34,838 nt of DNA from CAILLO01 sp964579735 (GTDB lineage Bacteria > Bacillota > Clostridia > Saccharofermentanales > UBA5734): the NCBI GenBank assembly GCA_964579735.1, contig CAZOHH010000018.1:1-34838 (forward strand), given 5' to 3'. The notes beneath the pieces are model-generated. The model searched no databases. It was not told the DNA's origin and saw only the letters and a list, made by a program, of their open reading frames with translations. Shown piece by piece: positions 7,890 through 15,657 of the stretch. Every line of letters begins with the position of its first letter. Within the stretch, counting starts at the first letter, position 1. Made by a program: the position numbers and the translations under genes.

Positions 7890-8642
7890 ATGTTGAAGGC
7901 ATTCACCCGCAATTATGAAGACAACAGCACGGAAGCCGGATTCCAGTTCACGTTCTACTGCGACATCTGCCACGACGGATACAAGTCGAGCTTCGTGGAG
8001 TCCGCCTCCCACAAGAAGGGCGGTCTGCTGCGCGGTCTTTCGCGTGGGGTCTCCATCGGTGCCTCCCTGCTGGGGCAGCACAACGTCGGATACAATCTCG
8101 AGCGGGGCGCGGACGTCCTGGGCGAGCGGTTCAACGGGATGAGCCCGGATTGGCAGAAGGAGCACGAGAACACCTTCGGTCAGGCCCAGAACGAAGCCGA
8201 AGGCCACTTCCACCGCTGCCAGTCCTGCCGGCTCTGGGTCTGCGACGCCGATTTCAACGAAGAGGAAGAACTCTGCGTGACGTGCGCCCCGCGCATGAAC
8301 GTGGCCGTCACGGCCGCCCGGTCGAAGAAGATGGTCGAGGACATCGAGGAGAAAGCCAGCCAGACCCTCGTCTTCAAGGGGGAGATCGAGAAGAAGAGCA
8401 TCATCTGCCCGGAGTGCGGGAAGCCGTCCTCGCAGGGCAAGTTCTGCAACAACTGCGGCGCCAACATGGAACTTGCGAAATGCCCCACCTGCGGCGCGGC
8501 GCTGGCCCCCACCATGCGCTTCTGCGGCGAGTGCGGCGCTCCCAGGCAAGCCGCCGCGAAACCCGCCGGCACCTGCCCGGCCTGCCAGTTCGAGAACGCG
8601 CCGGGGACGAAGTTCTGCGGCAACTGCGGAGGAAAACTGTAG
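7890..8642 (+). CDS. Multi-zinc-ribbon protein with glycine-rich N-terminal module
   Basis: Protein of 250 residues. A first CxxC (C24/C27) precedes a Gly/Ser-rich, mildly hydrophobic stretch (44-63) and a segment ending before a Cys-rich knuckle (C110, C113, C118, C129, C132). A helix of about 30 residues (141-170) links to three C-terminal zinc ribbons: C173/C176-C186/C189, C198/C201-C212/C215 and C229/C232-C243/C246. The CxxC at 24/27 probably pairs in space with the knuckle, making a split zinc site. No enzymatic motif is seen. It starts 30 bases after the previous gene with GGAGG upstream, third in the operon. A role as adaptor or scaffold is inference. Confidence 0.82.
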   Translation: MLKAFTRNYEDNSTEAGFQFTFYCDICHDGYKSSFVESASHKKGGLLRGLSRGVSIGASLLGQHNVGYNLERGADVLGERFNGMSPDWQKEHENTFGQAQNEAEGHFHRCQSCRLWVCDADFNEEEELCVTCAPRMNVAVTAARSKKMVEDIEEKASQTLVFKGEIEKKSIICPECGKPSSQGKFCNNCGANMELAKCPTCGAALAPTMRFCGECGAPRQAAAKPAGTCPACQFENAPGTKFCGNCGGKL

Positions 8643-8670
8643 ACGGTCAACAGTACCCGGCAGAACCCGG

Positions 8671-10146
8671 TCAGTACCAGATCCATCCGAACAGAAGGAT
8701 CCGGACGACCCACTGCCACCATGCATAGGACACCCCGACCGAGTAGGTCGCGAAGGCGAATCCGTCCTCCGTCGAGGCGGTGAGGGTCGTCGACCCTCGG
8801 CCGACGCTCTTGAGATTCCCATCCGAATCGACCGTCGCGACCCCCTCGTCGGAGGAGCGCCAGGTGATGTCGGTCGTGGGGGCGCCTTCCGGAAGCAGCT
8901 CTCCCATCGACCGCGTGGTCTTGTAGATCGTGTCGAGACTTCCTTGACAGGTCAGCCGGGGATTCATCTCCTCCTGCAGAAGGATGCCGTCGACCGTGCA
9001 GAAGATGCCGCTGGACCCGTCTTCCGTGTAGCTCGGGGCCTTGATCGTCGTCCACGGTCCCGGCGTGTGTGCCGGCGGCGTGAAGATGTCCGTATAGGAG
9101 TATCCGCAGGCGTTGCAGGTGAAGGTCGTGTAGCCGAAAGCAGTGCAGGTGGACGAGGTGACGGACTGGTCGTAGACCGGGTCTTCGTCCTTTTCCGGCA
9201 GCAGGACCTTGTCGAAACCAGGGGCCTTGTGCTTGTCGAAGGAGACCACGGTGTTGCCCGTCACGAGGCGGGTGTCGCTGGACGGAATCTCGCCATAGAC
9301 CGCATAACAGTACCCGCGCGGGTCGGGGTTGTCCTCGTAGTAGAACTCCGTGGCGGAAACCGCGCAGTCCACGATGCGGAAGACCATTGGATCCTTGTGG
9401 ATGCTCTTGTGGAACATCCCGACGATTCCGCCGGTGTGCATGTAGCCCGACAGGGACGCATAACCGACGGTCTTCACCGTGTCGCGTTCCAGGAAGGATT
9501 GACCGCAGGCGAGGAGACCCCCCATGAAGGCTTCGCAGCGCTCGTCCGGATTCGTGTCCACGAGGACGGTCAGCACGTCGGTCGAGCAGTCCGCGATGGA
9601 CCCCGTTCCTTCCGCAAAGCCGACGAGGCCGCCGGCACCGAACATCTTCTTCGACGATGTGACGTAGATCCTCCCGCTGACGCTGCACCGGTCGATCCGC
9701 GTATCTTCGGCCAGTCCGACCAGGCCTCCGGCGAAGACGTACTGGTCTGCGGAAATCCGGATATCCACGTTCAGGAGGTGTAGGTCCTGAATCGCGGCGT
9801 CTTTCGCATAGGAGAACAGTCCCGCCAGAAACGTCGGATACGGATCATGGTTTCCATCCACGGTCGTATGGGGAGTCGCATGGGTTTCGCGGACGGTCAG
9901 GTTGTAGATCGTGTGGCCGCCGCCGTCCATCGTGCCGGTGAACTCGATGGGGGTCCAGAGCACGCCACCCATGTCGATGTCGGCCACAAGGACATAGTCC
10001 GCCGATGGATCCTGCGAGATGGCCCGCAGTCCCTCCGCATCGAGGATCTCGATGGAGATTCGCGCGTCGGTCGCCGCCCATGTCGGCGAAGCCGAAAGCC
10101 AACAGATCGCGAGGCAAAGCGCGAGGATCGGGAGTCTCTTCGCCAT
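8671..10146 (-). CDS. Secreted surface protein with GLUG-like repeats and a BIG2 domain
   Basis: Protein of 491 residues. Residues 1-24 are a Sec signal peptide ending near SPTWA. From about 40 to 290 it has a parallel-beta-helix-like region with GLUG-type repeats, recognisable as GGLVGLAED, GGLVGFAEG and GGIVGMFHK, each followed by a Cys-containing strand. A Cys-rich module (around 340-410) resembles the Cys/His inserts of Clostridia surface proteins. A BIG2 Ig-like domain follows (WRSSDEGVATVDSDG, then GRGSTTLTAST). The protein ends in a Trp-rich hydrophobic stretch with no charged tail. Adhesion or glycan binding is likely but unproven. The ATG follows AAAGGAAG. It converges with the zinc-ribbon operon 28 bases away. 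Confidence 0.78.
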   Translation of the reverse strand: MAKRLPILALCLAICWLSASPTWAATDARISIEILDAEGLRAISQDPSADYVLVADIDMGGVLWTPIEFTGTMDGGGHTIYNLTVRETHATPHTTVDGNHDPYPTFLAGLFSYAKDAAIQDLHLLNVDIRISADQYVFAGGLVGLAEDTRIDRCSVSGRIYVTSSKKMFGAGGLVGFAEGTGSIADCSTDVLTVLVDTNPDERCEAFMGGLLACGQSFLERDTVKTVGYASLSGYMHTGGIVGMFHKSIHKDPMVFRIVDCAVSATEFYYEDNPDPRGYCYAVYGEIPSSDTRLVTGNTVVSFDKHKAPGFDKVLLPEKDEDPVYDQSVTSSTCTAFGYTTFTCNACGYSYTDIFTPPAHTPGPWTTIKAPSYTEDGSSGIFCTVDGILLQEEMNPRLTCQGSLDTIYKTTRSMGELLPEGAPTTDITWRSSDEGVATVDSDGNLKSVGRGSTTLTASTEDGFAFATYSVGVSYAWWQWVVRILLFGWIWY

Positions 10147-10188
10147 GTCTTCCTTTCACACCCGGATAGCTTCCAGGGTCCGTCTTCG

Positions 10189-10217
10189 ATGATACCCCAA
10201 AGCCCTGCCGGCATCAA
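10189..10217 (-). promoter_or_regulatory. Promoter of the GLUG/BIG2 surface protein gene
   Basis: On the minus strand TTGATG (10212-10217) and TATCAT (10189-10194) are 17 bases apart. The start would be near 10183, about 36 bases before the ATG at 10146. Confidence 0.5.
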
Positions 10218-10242
10218 AGAGCGGTTGGATCGGAGAACTCTG

Positions 10243-10271
10243 GTGTCAATCCGCGGGCGATGCCTTACAAT
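10243..10271 (+). promoter_or_regulatory. Promoter of the DUF4126 gene
   Basis: GTGTCA (10243-10248) and TACAAT (10266-10271) are 17 bases apart. The -10 matches the consensus at five of six positions. The start would be near 10278, leaving a leader of about 36 bases. Confidence 0.5.
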
Positions 10272-10313
10272 GAGGGTGAACCGCGGCGCATCGCTTCCCG
10301 AAAGGAGATGTGT

Positions 10314-10871
10314 TTGGAGATGGCCCTGTTGACAGCCCTTGGACTCTCCGTCCCTGCAGGCCTGAATGCCTACATCCCGCTGCTGGTGGTCGCCCTCTCC
10401 CAGCACTTCGGGTGGCTCCAGCTGCGACAGCCGTTCGATGTTCTCGGCGAGTGGTGGATGATCGTCCTCATCGCCGTGCTGCTCGTGGTCGAGATCGTCG
10501 CGGACAAGATCCCGGCCGTCGACAGCATCAACGACGCCATTCAGACCTTCGTTCGCCCCGCGGCCGGGGGTATCCTGGCGGTCGCGGCCTCCGGAAACGC
10601 CTCCGAAATCAGTCCATGGCTTCTCATGCTGGCCGGTGTGCTGCTTGCGGGCGGCGTCCATGTGGCCAAGGCGGTCGTGCGGCCTGCCGTCAACGCCTCG
10701 ACGGGAGGACTGGGCGCACCGGTCGTCAGCACGCTCGAGGATGTCGGCGCGGGTGCGATGTCGGTCGTCGCCGTCGCTGCCCCGATGTTCGTCCTGGTTT
10801 TGCTCGTCGTAGGAGGTTACCTGGTCTGGAGGCTGTGGAAACGCCGCAGAGCCAGGGCGACCTCTCCATGA
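10314..10871 (+). CDS. DUF4126 family membrane protein
   Basis: Integral membrane protein of about 185 residues matching DUF4126. Hydrophobic segments include the N-terminal one (LLTALGLSVPAGLNAYIPLL), one around the WWMIVLIAVLLVVEIVADKIP stretch, and others before the basic C-terminus (WRLWKRRRARA). The family motif EIVADKIPAVD is clear. Function is unknown. The ribosome binding site AAAGGAG (10301-10307) fits a TTG start at 10314 (6-base spacing) better than the ATG at 10320 (12 bases) or 10308 (none), so the exact start is uncertain by two codons. Confidence 0.82.
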   Translation: MEMALLTALGLSVPAGLNAYIPLLVVALSQHFGWLQLRQPFDVLGEWWMIVLIAVLLVVEIVADKIPAVDSINDAIQTFVRPAAGGILAVAASGNASEISPWLLMLAGVLLAGGVHVAKAVVRPAVNASTGGLGAPVVSTLEDVGAGAMSVVAVAAPMFVLVLLVVGGYLVWRLWKRRRARATSP

Positions 10872-10957
10872 CGAACCCCTGATTCCTGCCGTACCCCTTG
10901 CTTGATGGAAGTGTCCTTGCACCACGGATATGCCGTACTGGAGAAGGAGGAGCCGTC

Positions 10958-12391
10958 ATGATCGCCAACACCCAAGGAAAGTCCTTCTGGACCCGCCGCA
11001 CCCTGTCCCGCTCCGTTGCCTGGGTCTGCCTACTGCTCTTCGCCGTGACCCTCGTCGCGTTCGGGCTCCCGCCGACCGATGTCGCCTCCGAATCCCCAGG
11101 GAGCAGCGCGCTTTGGATCAGCCTCTTCCCGAAGGTCACCTTCAGTCCACCGCACATCACCCTCATCCCCCTCGACTCCCTGAAGCCCGTCACCATCCCC
11201 GACCCCATTCTAAGTGAGGTTCTCCACGACCTGTGCGGCGTGCCCATGGCCAACTCCGTCACGCGCGGCCAGCTCAACGCCCTGACCGCGGACCTCGACC
11301 TCACGAACCTTGGCGTGAAGGACCTCGAAGGCGTCCAGTACTGCCGTCAGATCCCCGCCTTGATCGCATCGAAGAATGCGATCACGCATTTTCCTGCCCT
11401 GACCCTCATGACCGGCCTCCAACTGCTGCAGCTCGACGAATGCGGCTTGACCGAGGTGCCATCCCAGATCCAGGGCCTCCCGAACCTCGTGGTCCTCCGC
11501 ATGAGCCACAACCAGTTGACCGTCCTTCCCGACTTCCTGGCCGGAATCGATTCCCTGTACGCCCTCATCGTCGATGACAACCAGATCCGGGAGATCCCGA
11601 CGGCTTTCGCATCGAGTGCCCTCTTCACTCTCAACGCCGACTTCAACCGTCTGACGACCCTCCCGGACTCCGTCCTCGGAACGGTCGGGCTGTCGAACGT
11701 GCTTGTCGCCGGCAACCGCTTGACCCACGTGCCGCCTTCGATGGCGGGCAAAGACTGGGAAGTGCTCGATTTCGAATTCAACTTCATCGACGTATCGGAC
11801 GGAAGCGTTGACCGAGTGCTCCTCGATGGCCTTGTCGCCGGTTCCAAGAGCTTTGCGCGCCAGTTGACGCCCATCGGCGACCTCGCCGCCGAACCTTCGT
11901 CCACTGGCATCCGCCTGACATGGACCGCATGCCCCGCCTCCGTCCATGCGACGTGGTCCACCGTGGTCACCCGCTACTACGTCTATCTGAACGAGGGCGG
12001 AGCACTGTCGGAACTGGCGACCCTCGACCCGAGCACAACGGAATTCGTCGAATCCGGTCTGCCTGCCTCCACTGCGCGGACCTATACCGTCGGAGTCGAG
12101 TACCAGGTCACGGACCCGACCTTGAATGGGATCACCCGCCATTACGTGACGCTCGCGACCGCCACGACGGCGGAAGTCACGCCAACGTCGTCCGTCGACG
12201 CAACGCCGACCGTCGACCCCCTGGCCTCGCCCACCTTGGCCGCGGACGCGACCGTGACGCCGACCCCGGGAACCGGCGATGGCAACGTCTCGCTTCCGGT
12301 CTGGGTCCTTGTCGTCGGCGGTGTGCTGGGCACCGGAATCCTCGCAGGGCTCATCGTGCTGATCGTCGTCTTGTCCAGGAAGCCGGCTTGA
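10958..12391 (+). CDS. Cell-surface leucine-rich repeat and Fn3 protein with C-terminal anchor
   Basis: Protein of 477 residues. A hydrophobic N-terminal segment (about 18-38) is a signal peptide or anchor. Leucine-rich repeats run from roughly 105 to 285, with clear units such as LVVLRMSHNQLTVLPDFL and others on a 23-residue period (consensus LxxLxxxxNxLxxLP). A fibronectin type III-like domain follows (about 305-410), then a Thr/Pro/Val linker and a C-terminal transmembrane helix (about 447-472) with a short basic tail, SRKPA. It should display the LRR on the outer face of the membrane; the ligand is unknown. The ATG at 10958 is preceded by AAGGAGG. It lies 86 bases after the DUF4126 gene and may share its transcript. 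Confidence 0.83.
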   Translation: MIANTQGKSFWTRRTLSRSVAWVCLLLFAVTLVAFGLPPTDVASESPGSSALWISLFPKVTFSPPHITLIPLDSLKPVTIPDPILSEVLHDLCGVPMANSVTRGQLNALTADLDLTNLGVKDLEGVQYCRQIPALIASKNAITHFPALTLMTGLQLLQLDECGLTEVPSQIQGLPNLVVLRMSHNQLTVLPDFLAGIDSLYALIVDDNQIREIPTAFASSALFTLNADFNRLTTLPDSVLGTVGLSNVLVAGNRLTHVPPSMAGKDWEVLDFEFNFIDVSDGSVDRVLLDGLVAGSKSFARQLTPIGDLAAEPSSTGIRLTWTACPASVHATWSTVVTRYYVYLNEGGALSELATLDPSTTEFVESGLPASTARTYTVGVEYQVTDPTLNGITRHYVTLATATTAEVTPTSSVDATPTVDPLASPTLAADATVTPTPGTGDGNVSLPVWVLVVGGVLGTGILAGLIVLIVVLSRKPA

Positions 12392-12416
12392 GGCAATCCC
12401 CGACTTCGCTTATACT
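12388..12416 (+). promoter_or_regulatory. Promoter of the pst operon, overlapping the LRR gene stop codon
   Basis: TTGAGG (12388-12393) and TATACT (12411-12416) are separated by 17 bases. The -35 box includes the TGA stop of the upstream gene. The start would be near 12423. I see no PhoB-type direct repeats in the expected place. Confidence 0.5.
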
Positions 12417-12423
12417 GTCGGGG
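12398..12423. promoter_or_regulatory. Perfect 7-bp inverted repeat enclosing the pst -10 box
   Basis: CCCCGAC (12398-12404) and GTCGGGG (12417-12423) are exact complements around a 12-base loop that contains the -10 box. It could act as an operator for pst, or as a terminator stem for the LRR gene, although no U tract follows. The two readings are not exclusive. Confidence 0.45.
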
Positions 12424-12462
12424 AGATGCGAGGCCTCTCTTCCCTGCAATGATGAGGAGACG

Positions 12463-12486
12463 ATGATGAGAGCGATGGATGGATGA
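12463..12486 (+). other. Seven-codon leader ORF overlapping the pstB1 start
   Basis: The best ribosome binding site here (GAGGAG, 12454-12459) is optimally placed for an ATG at 12463, not for pstB1 at 12479. The resulting ORF reads MMRAMDG and stops at 12484-12486, just past the pstB1 ATG. Terminating ribosomes could re-initiate on pstB1. This is inferred from spacing only. Confidence 0.35.
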
Positions 12487-13276
12487 ACTAGCGTCCCGGT
12501 CGCAGAAGCCACCCAAGCTTCAAACCGAGGCGGTCAGCCTCTATTACAGCGCCTTCAAGGCGCTGGATCAAGTCACGCTGGATATTCCCGCCTGTTCCAT
12601 CACCGCCATCATCGGTCCGTCCGGTTGCGGCAAATCCACCCTGCTCCGTCTCTTCAACCGGATGAACGACTTGATTCCCGGGGTCCGGGTCGAGGGAAAG
12701 GTCCTCATCGACAGCGTCTCCCTGAACGAAAAGGGCATGGATGTCGTCGCCCTCCGCAAAAGAGTGGGTATGGTCTTCCAGAAGCCGAACCCGTTTCCGA
12801 TGACCATCTATGACAACATCGCCTTGGGGCCGCGTCGCCATGGGCTGAAACAGGAGTCGGAGCTTTCCCTCATCGTCGAGCGCAGCCTGCGCCAGGTCGC
12901 CCTGTGGGATGAACTGAAGGACATGCTCAAGAAACCGGCCCTCGACCTTTCCGTCGGTCAGCAGCAGCGCCTATGCATCGCCCGGGCCTTGGCCGTGGAG
13001 CCCGAGGTGATCCTGATGGACGAGTCATGCAGCGCCCTGGATCCGGAGTCCACGCTGAAGATCGAGGAATTGATGCGGGACCTGGCCGAGACCTACACGA
13101 TCCTGACGGTGACCCACAACATGGAACAGGCGGCACGCGTGTCCGACATGTCGGCGGTCATGATGATGAGTCAGGACAGGGCGGGCATTCTGGTCGAGTT
13201 CGGCAAGACAGCCCAGATCTTCTCCAATCCCAAGGACAAACGGACTGAAGACTATATCACGGGTCGATTCGGATAA
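12479..13276 (+). CDS. pstB: Phosphate ABC transporter ATPase PstB1 (catalytically complete)
   Basis: Cytoplasmic ATPase of 265 residues for phosphate import through PstCA. Walker A GPSGCGKST (46-54, Lys52), Q-loop Gln101 in VFQKPNPFP, Walker B ILMDE (Asp181, Glu182) and H-loop His213 in VTHNM are all present. Two departures from the PstB norm are visible: the signature reads LSVGQ (157-161) instead of LSGGQ, and Ser replaces Pro after the catalytic Glu (DESCSALD). The C-terminal KDKRTEDYITGRFG is typical of PstB and nearly identical to that of PstB2. It leads the operon, with phoU 22 bases downstream. The ATG at 12479 is the likeliest start though its own ribosome binding site is distant. 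Confidence 0.93.
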   Translation: MDELASRSQKPPKLQTEAVSLYYSAFKALDQVTLDIPACSITAIIGPSGCGKSTLLRLFNRMNDLIPGVRVEGKVLIDSVSLNEKGMDVVALRKRVGMVFQKPNPFPMTIYDNIALGPRRHGLKQESELSLIVERSLRQVALWDELKDMLKKPALDLSVGQQQRLCIARALAVEPEVILMDESCSALDPESTLKIEELMRDLAETYTILTVTHNMEQAARVSDMSAVMMMSQDRAGILVEFGKTAQIFSNPKDKRTEDYITGRFG

Positions 13277-13298
13277 GGGATCTCAAAGAGGTGTAGCC

Positions 13299-13952
13299 AT
13301 GGAAATGCGAAGTGTCTTCCACAAGAAGCTCAAGGAAATCCAGGACGACGTCCTGGTCATGGGGGGTCTCGTCGGCGAGGCCATCCAGCTCTCCGTCGAA
13401 GCCCTGTCGAAGCGCGACATGGAACTGGCGCGCCAACTCATCGCGGGGGACCGGGAGATCAACCAGCTTCGGTTCGACATCGAGGAGAAGTGCATCCAGC
13501 TGATCGCCACGCAGCAGCCCATCGCCAGCGACCTGCGCATCATCCTGGCCGTGCTCAACATCATCACCGAGGCGGAGCGGATCGGCGACTACGCGGTCGG
13601 AATCGCCAAGATCTCGATCATGATCGGCGACGAACCGCCATTGAAGCCCCTGATCGACATCCCCCGCATGGCGGAACAGACCGTGGACATGCTGCGTCGA
13701 AGTCTCGATGCGTTCATCGCATGCGATGCGGAGTCCGCCACGAAGATCACCGCTGAAGACGATATCGTCGACGACCTATACGACAAGGTCTTCCAGGAAC
13801 TGCTATCCTTCATGATGGCGGACCCCGCCACGGTCACGAGAGCGACCCGCCTGATCTGGGTCGCCCACGATCTGGAGCGCAGCGCCGACCGGGTCACCAA
13901 CATCTGTGAAAGGGTTGTCTTCGTCGTCACCGGGAAGATGGAGGAGATCTAG
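13299..13952 (+). CDS. phoU: Phosphate transport regulator PhoU
   Basis: Protein of 217 residues, the usual PhoU length, made of two three-helix repeats. The metal-binding E/DxxxD signatures appear as EAERIGDYAVG in the first repeat and DLERSADRVTNI in the second. PhoU restrains phosphate import and signals phosphate status from Pst to a PhoR-type kinase; no phoR/phoB is in this window. An AGAGGTG site precedes the ATG at 13299. It sits between pstB1 and pstS rather than at the end of the operon, an unusual order. Confidence 0.93.
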   Translation: MEMRSVFHKKLKEIQDDVLVMGGLVGEAIQLSVEALSKRDMELARQLIAGDREINQLRFDIEEKCIQLIATQQPIASDLRIILAVLNIITEAERIGDYAVGIAKISIMIGDEPPLKPLIDIPRMAEQTVDMLRRSLDAFIACDAESATKITAEDDIVDDLYDKVFQELLSFMMADPATVTRATRLIWVAHDLERSADRVTNICERVVFVVTGKMEEI

Positions 13953-13962
13953 CATCGACAGG

Positions 13963-14808
13963 ATGAATCCGAACCTGCACCCCATGACGCTTGAGCGAAT
14001 CGGCACGGTCGCTGGCGTCGCCGTGCTCGCCCTTTGCGTGAGCCTGCTGTCCGCCTGCGGCTCCATGCCCAAAGCCGGCATCGTCATCGCGGGGTCCACG
14101 TCCGTTCAGCCCTTCGCCGAGGTGCTCGCCGAGGAATTCATGATCCTCCACCCCGAAGTCACGATCGACATCCAGGGCGGCGGGTCCTCGGCCGGCATCA
14201 TGGCCGCACAGTCCGGCACCGCCCAGATCGGAATGTCATCCCGTTCGCTGAACGACACCGAGAAGGACCTTTGGTCCGTGGAGATCGCCCGGGACGGTCT
14301 CGCCGTCGTCGTGCACCCGGACAACCCGGTCCGGAATCTCACCTATGCGCAGGTCCTCGGCATCTATGCGGCTACATACACCGATTGGAGCCAACTGGGC
14401 GGTCCGAACGCGAAGATCCACGTCATCACGCGCGAGGAAGGCTCAGGGACCCGGTCCGCCTTCGAATCCCTCATGATGGGAAAGACACGCATCACCCCGA
14501 AGGCGATCGTCCAGGATTCCAACGGCGCGGTCCGCCAGCTGGTCGGGGACGATCCGAACGCCATAGGCTACATCTCCCTCGGATTGGTGGACGGAACCGT
14601 ATCGGCGCTCGAACTCGAAGGAGTCGCGGCGACCCGTGAGAGCGTGATCGATGGAACCTACGGCCTTTCCAGACCGTTCCTGTTCGTGAGCGACGGTCCC
14701 CCGACCGGTGACGCCAAGGATTTCGTCGATTTCGTCCTGTCCGATGAAGGGCAGAAGATTCTGGCGACCGAGGGACTGGTCCCCTCGGCGGAGGGTACGA
14801 ACCCATGA
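13963..14808 (+). CDS. pstS: Phosphate-binding lipoprotein PstS
   Basis: Extracellular phosphate-binding lipoprotein of 281 residues. The signal ends at lipobox LLSAC. Phosphate-contact motifs of the family are present: AGSTSVQPFAEVL near the mature N-terminus, GGGSSAGI, and ITREEGSGTRSAFES in the second lobe. Its C-terminal helix FVLSDEGQKILATEGLVP is also typical. The ATG at 13963 is 11 bases after the phoU stop; the ATG at 13984 is a possible alternative, since neither has a strong ribosome binding site at ideal distance (GGAGGA lies at 13941). The stop overlaps the pstC start by four bases. Confidence 0.92.
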   Translation: MNPNLHPMTLERIGTVAGVAVLALCVSLLSACGSMPKAGIVIAGSTSVQPFAEVLAEEFMILHPEVTIDIQGGGSSAGIMAAQSGTAQIGMSSRSLNDTEKDLWSVEIARDGLAVVVHPDNPVRNLTYAQVLGIYAATYTDWSQLGGPNAKIHVITREEGSGTRSAFESLMMGKTRITPKAIVQDSNGAVRQLVGDDPNAIGYISLGLVDGTVSALELEGVAATRESVIDGTYGLSRPFLFVSDGPPTGDAKDFVDFVLSDEGQKILATEGLVPSAEGTNP

Positions 14809-15650
14809 AGAGCCGCATGGAGAAGTTCACCGAGCGCACTTTTCTCCTGATCGCCCTTTCGGCGCTGTCGGTGCTGGCGCTCATCACGGTCTTCATCCTC
14901 ATCGAAGGGATTCCCATCATCGCCAAGGTCGGCTTCTTCCCGTTCGTCTTCGGCATGGAGTGGGCTCCCAGCCAGAACCTCTATGGCATCTTCCCGATGA
15001 TCGTCGGTTCCGTGACGGTCACGCTCGGAGCCGCCATTCTGGGGGTCCCGGTTGCCATATGCTGCAGCATCTTCCTGGCCGAGTTCGCCCCCGCCGCGGT
15101 CCGCAACGTCGTCCGCCCCGCCATTCAACTCCTCGCCGGCATCCCCTCCGTGGTCTATGGGTTCTGGGGCCTGCTCTTCATCGTTCCGTTCATCCGCAAC
15201 TACCTCGGTGGACCGGGTCTCAGCATCCTGGCCGGGTCCGTCATCCTCGCCATCATGATCCTGCCGACCGTGATCAGCATCGCCGAAGTCTCGCTGCTCT
15301 CGCTGCCCCGCCAGTACAAGGAGGGTGCCTTCGCCCTCGGGCTGACGCACTGGCAGACCATCCGCACCGTACTTCTTCCCGCCGCCAAGTCCGGCATCGT
15401 CGCCGCCATCATCCTCGGCATCGGACGCGCCGTCGGCGAGACCATGGCCGTGATCATGGTCCTGGGCAACGCCGTCGCGATTCCGGAATCGATCCTCGAC
15501 CCCGCCCGTACACTGACCACGAACATCGGCATCGAGATGGGCTACGCGTCCGGAGACCACCAGCAGGCGCTCTTCGCCACCGGCATCGTCCTTCTCGCCA
15601 TCATCATGCTGCTGAACGGCCTTGCACAATACGCCACCCGCAAGAAGTGA
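14805..15650 (+). CDS. pstC: Phosphate ABC transporter permease PstC
   Basis: Inner-membrane permease of 281 residues with about six membrane segments. The ATPase-coupling EAA-type loop reads KEGAFALGLTHWQTIRTVLL, followed by GIGRAVGETMAVIMVLGNA, which is diagnostic of PstC. It pairs with PstA to form the phosphate channel. The ATG overlaps the pstS stop (ATGA), so translation is coupled. Confidence 0.94.
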   Translation: MKSRMEKFTERTFLLIALSALSVLALITVFILIEGIPIIAKVGFFPFVFGMEWAPSQNLYGIFPMIVGSVTVTLGAAILGVPVAICCSIFLAEFAPAAVRNVVRPAIQLLAGIPSVVYGFWGLLFIVPFIRNYLGGPGLSILAGSVILAIMILPTVISIAEVSLLSLPRQYKEGAFALGLTHWQTIRTVLLPAAKSGIVAAIILGIGRAVGETMAVIMVLGNAVAIPESILDPARTLTTNIGIEMGYASGDHQQALFATGIVLLAIIMLLNGLAQYATRKK

Positions 15651-15657
15651 GGTCGCC

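Noticed and set aside
6531..8822. A 763-codon minus-strand frame across the zinc-ribbon operon
   Set aside because: It spans three real plus-strand genes with good ribosome binding sites and Cys motifs; it is an antisense shadow.
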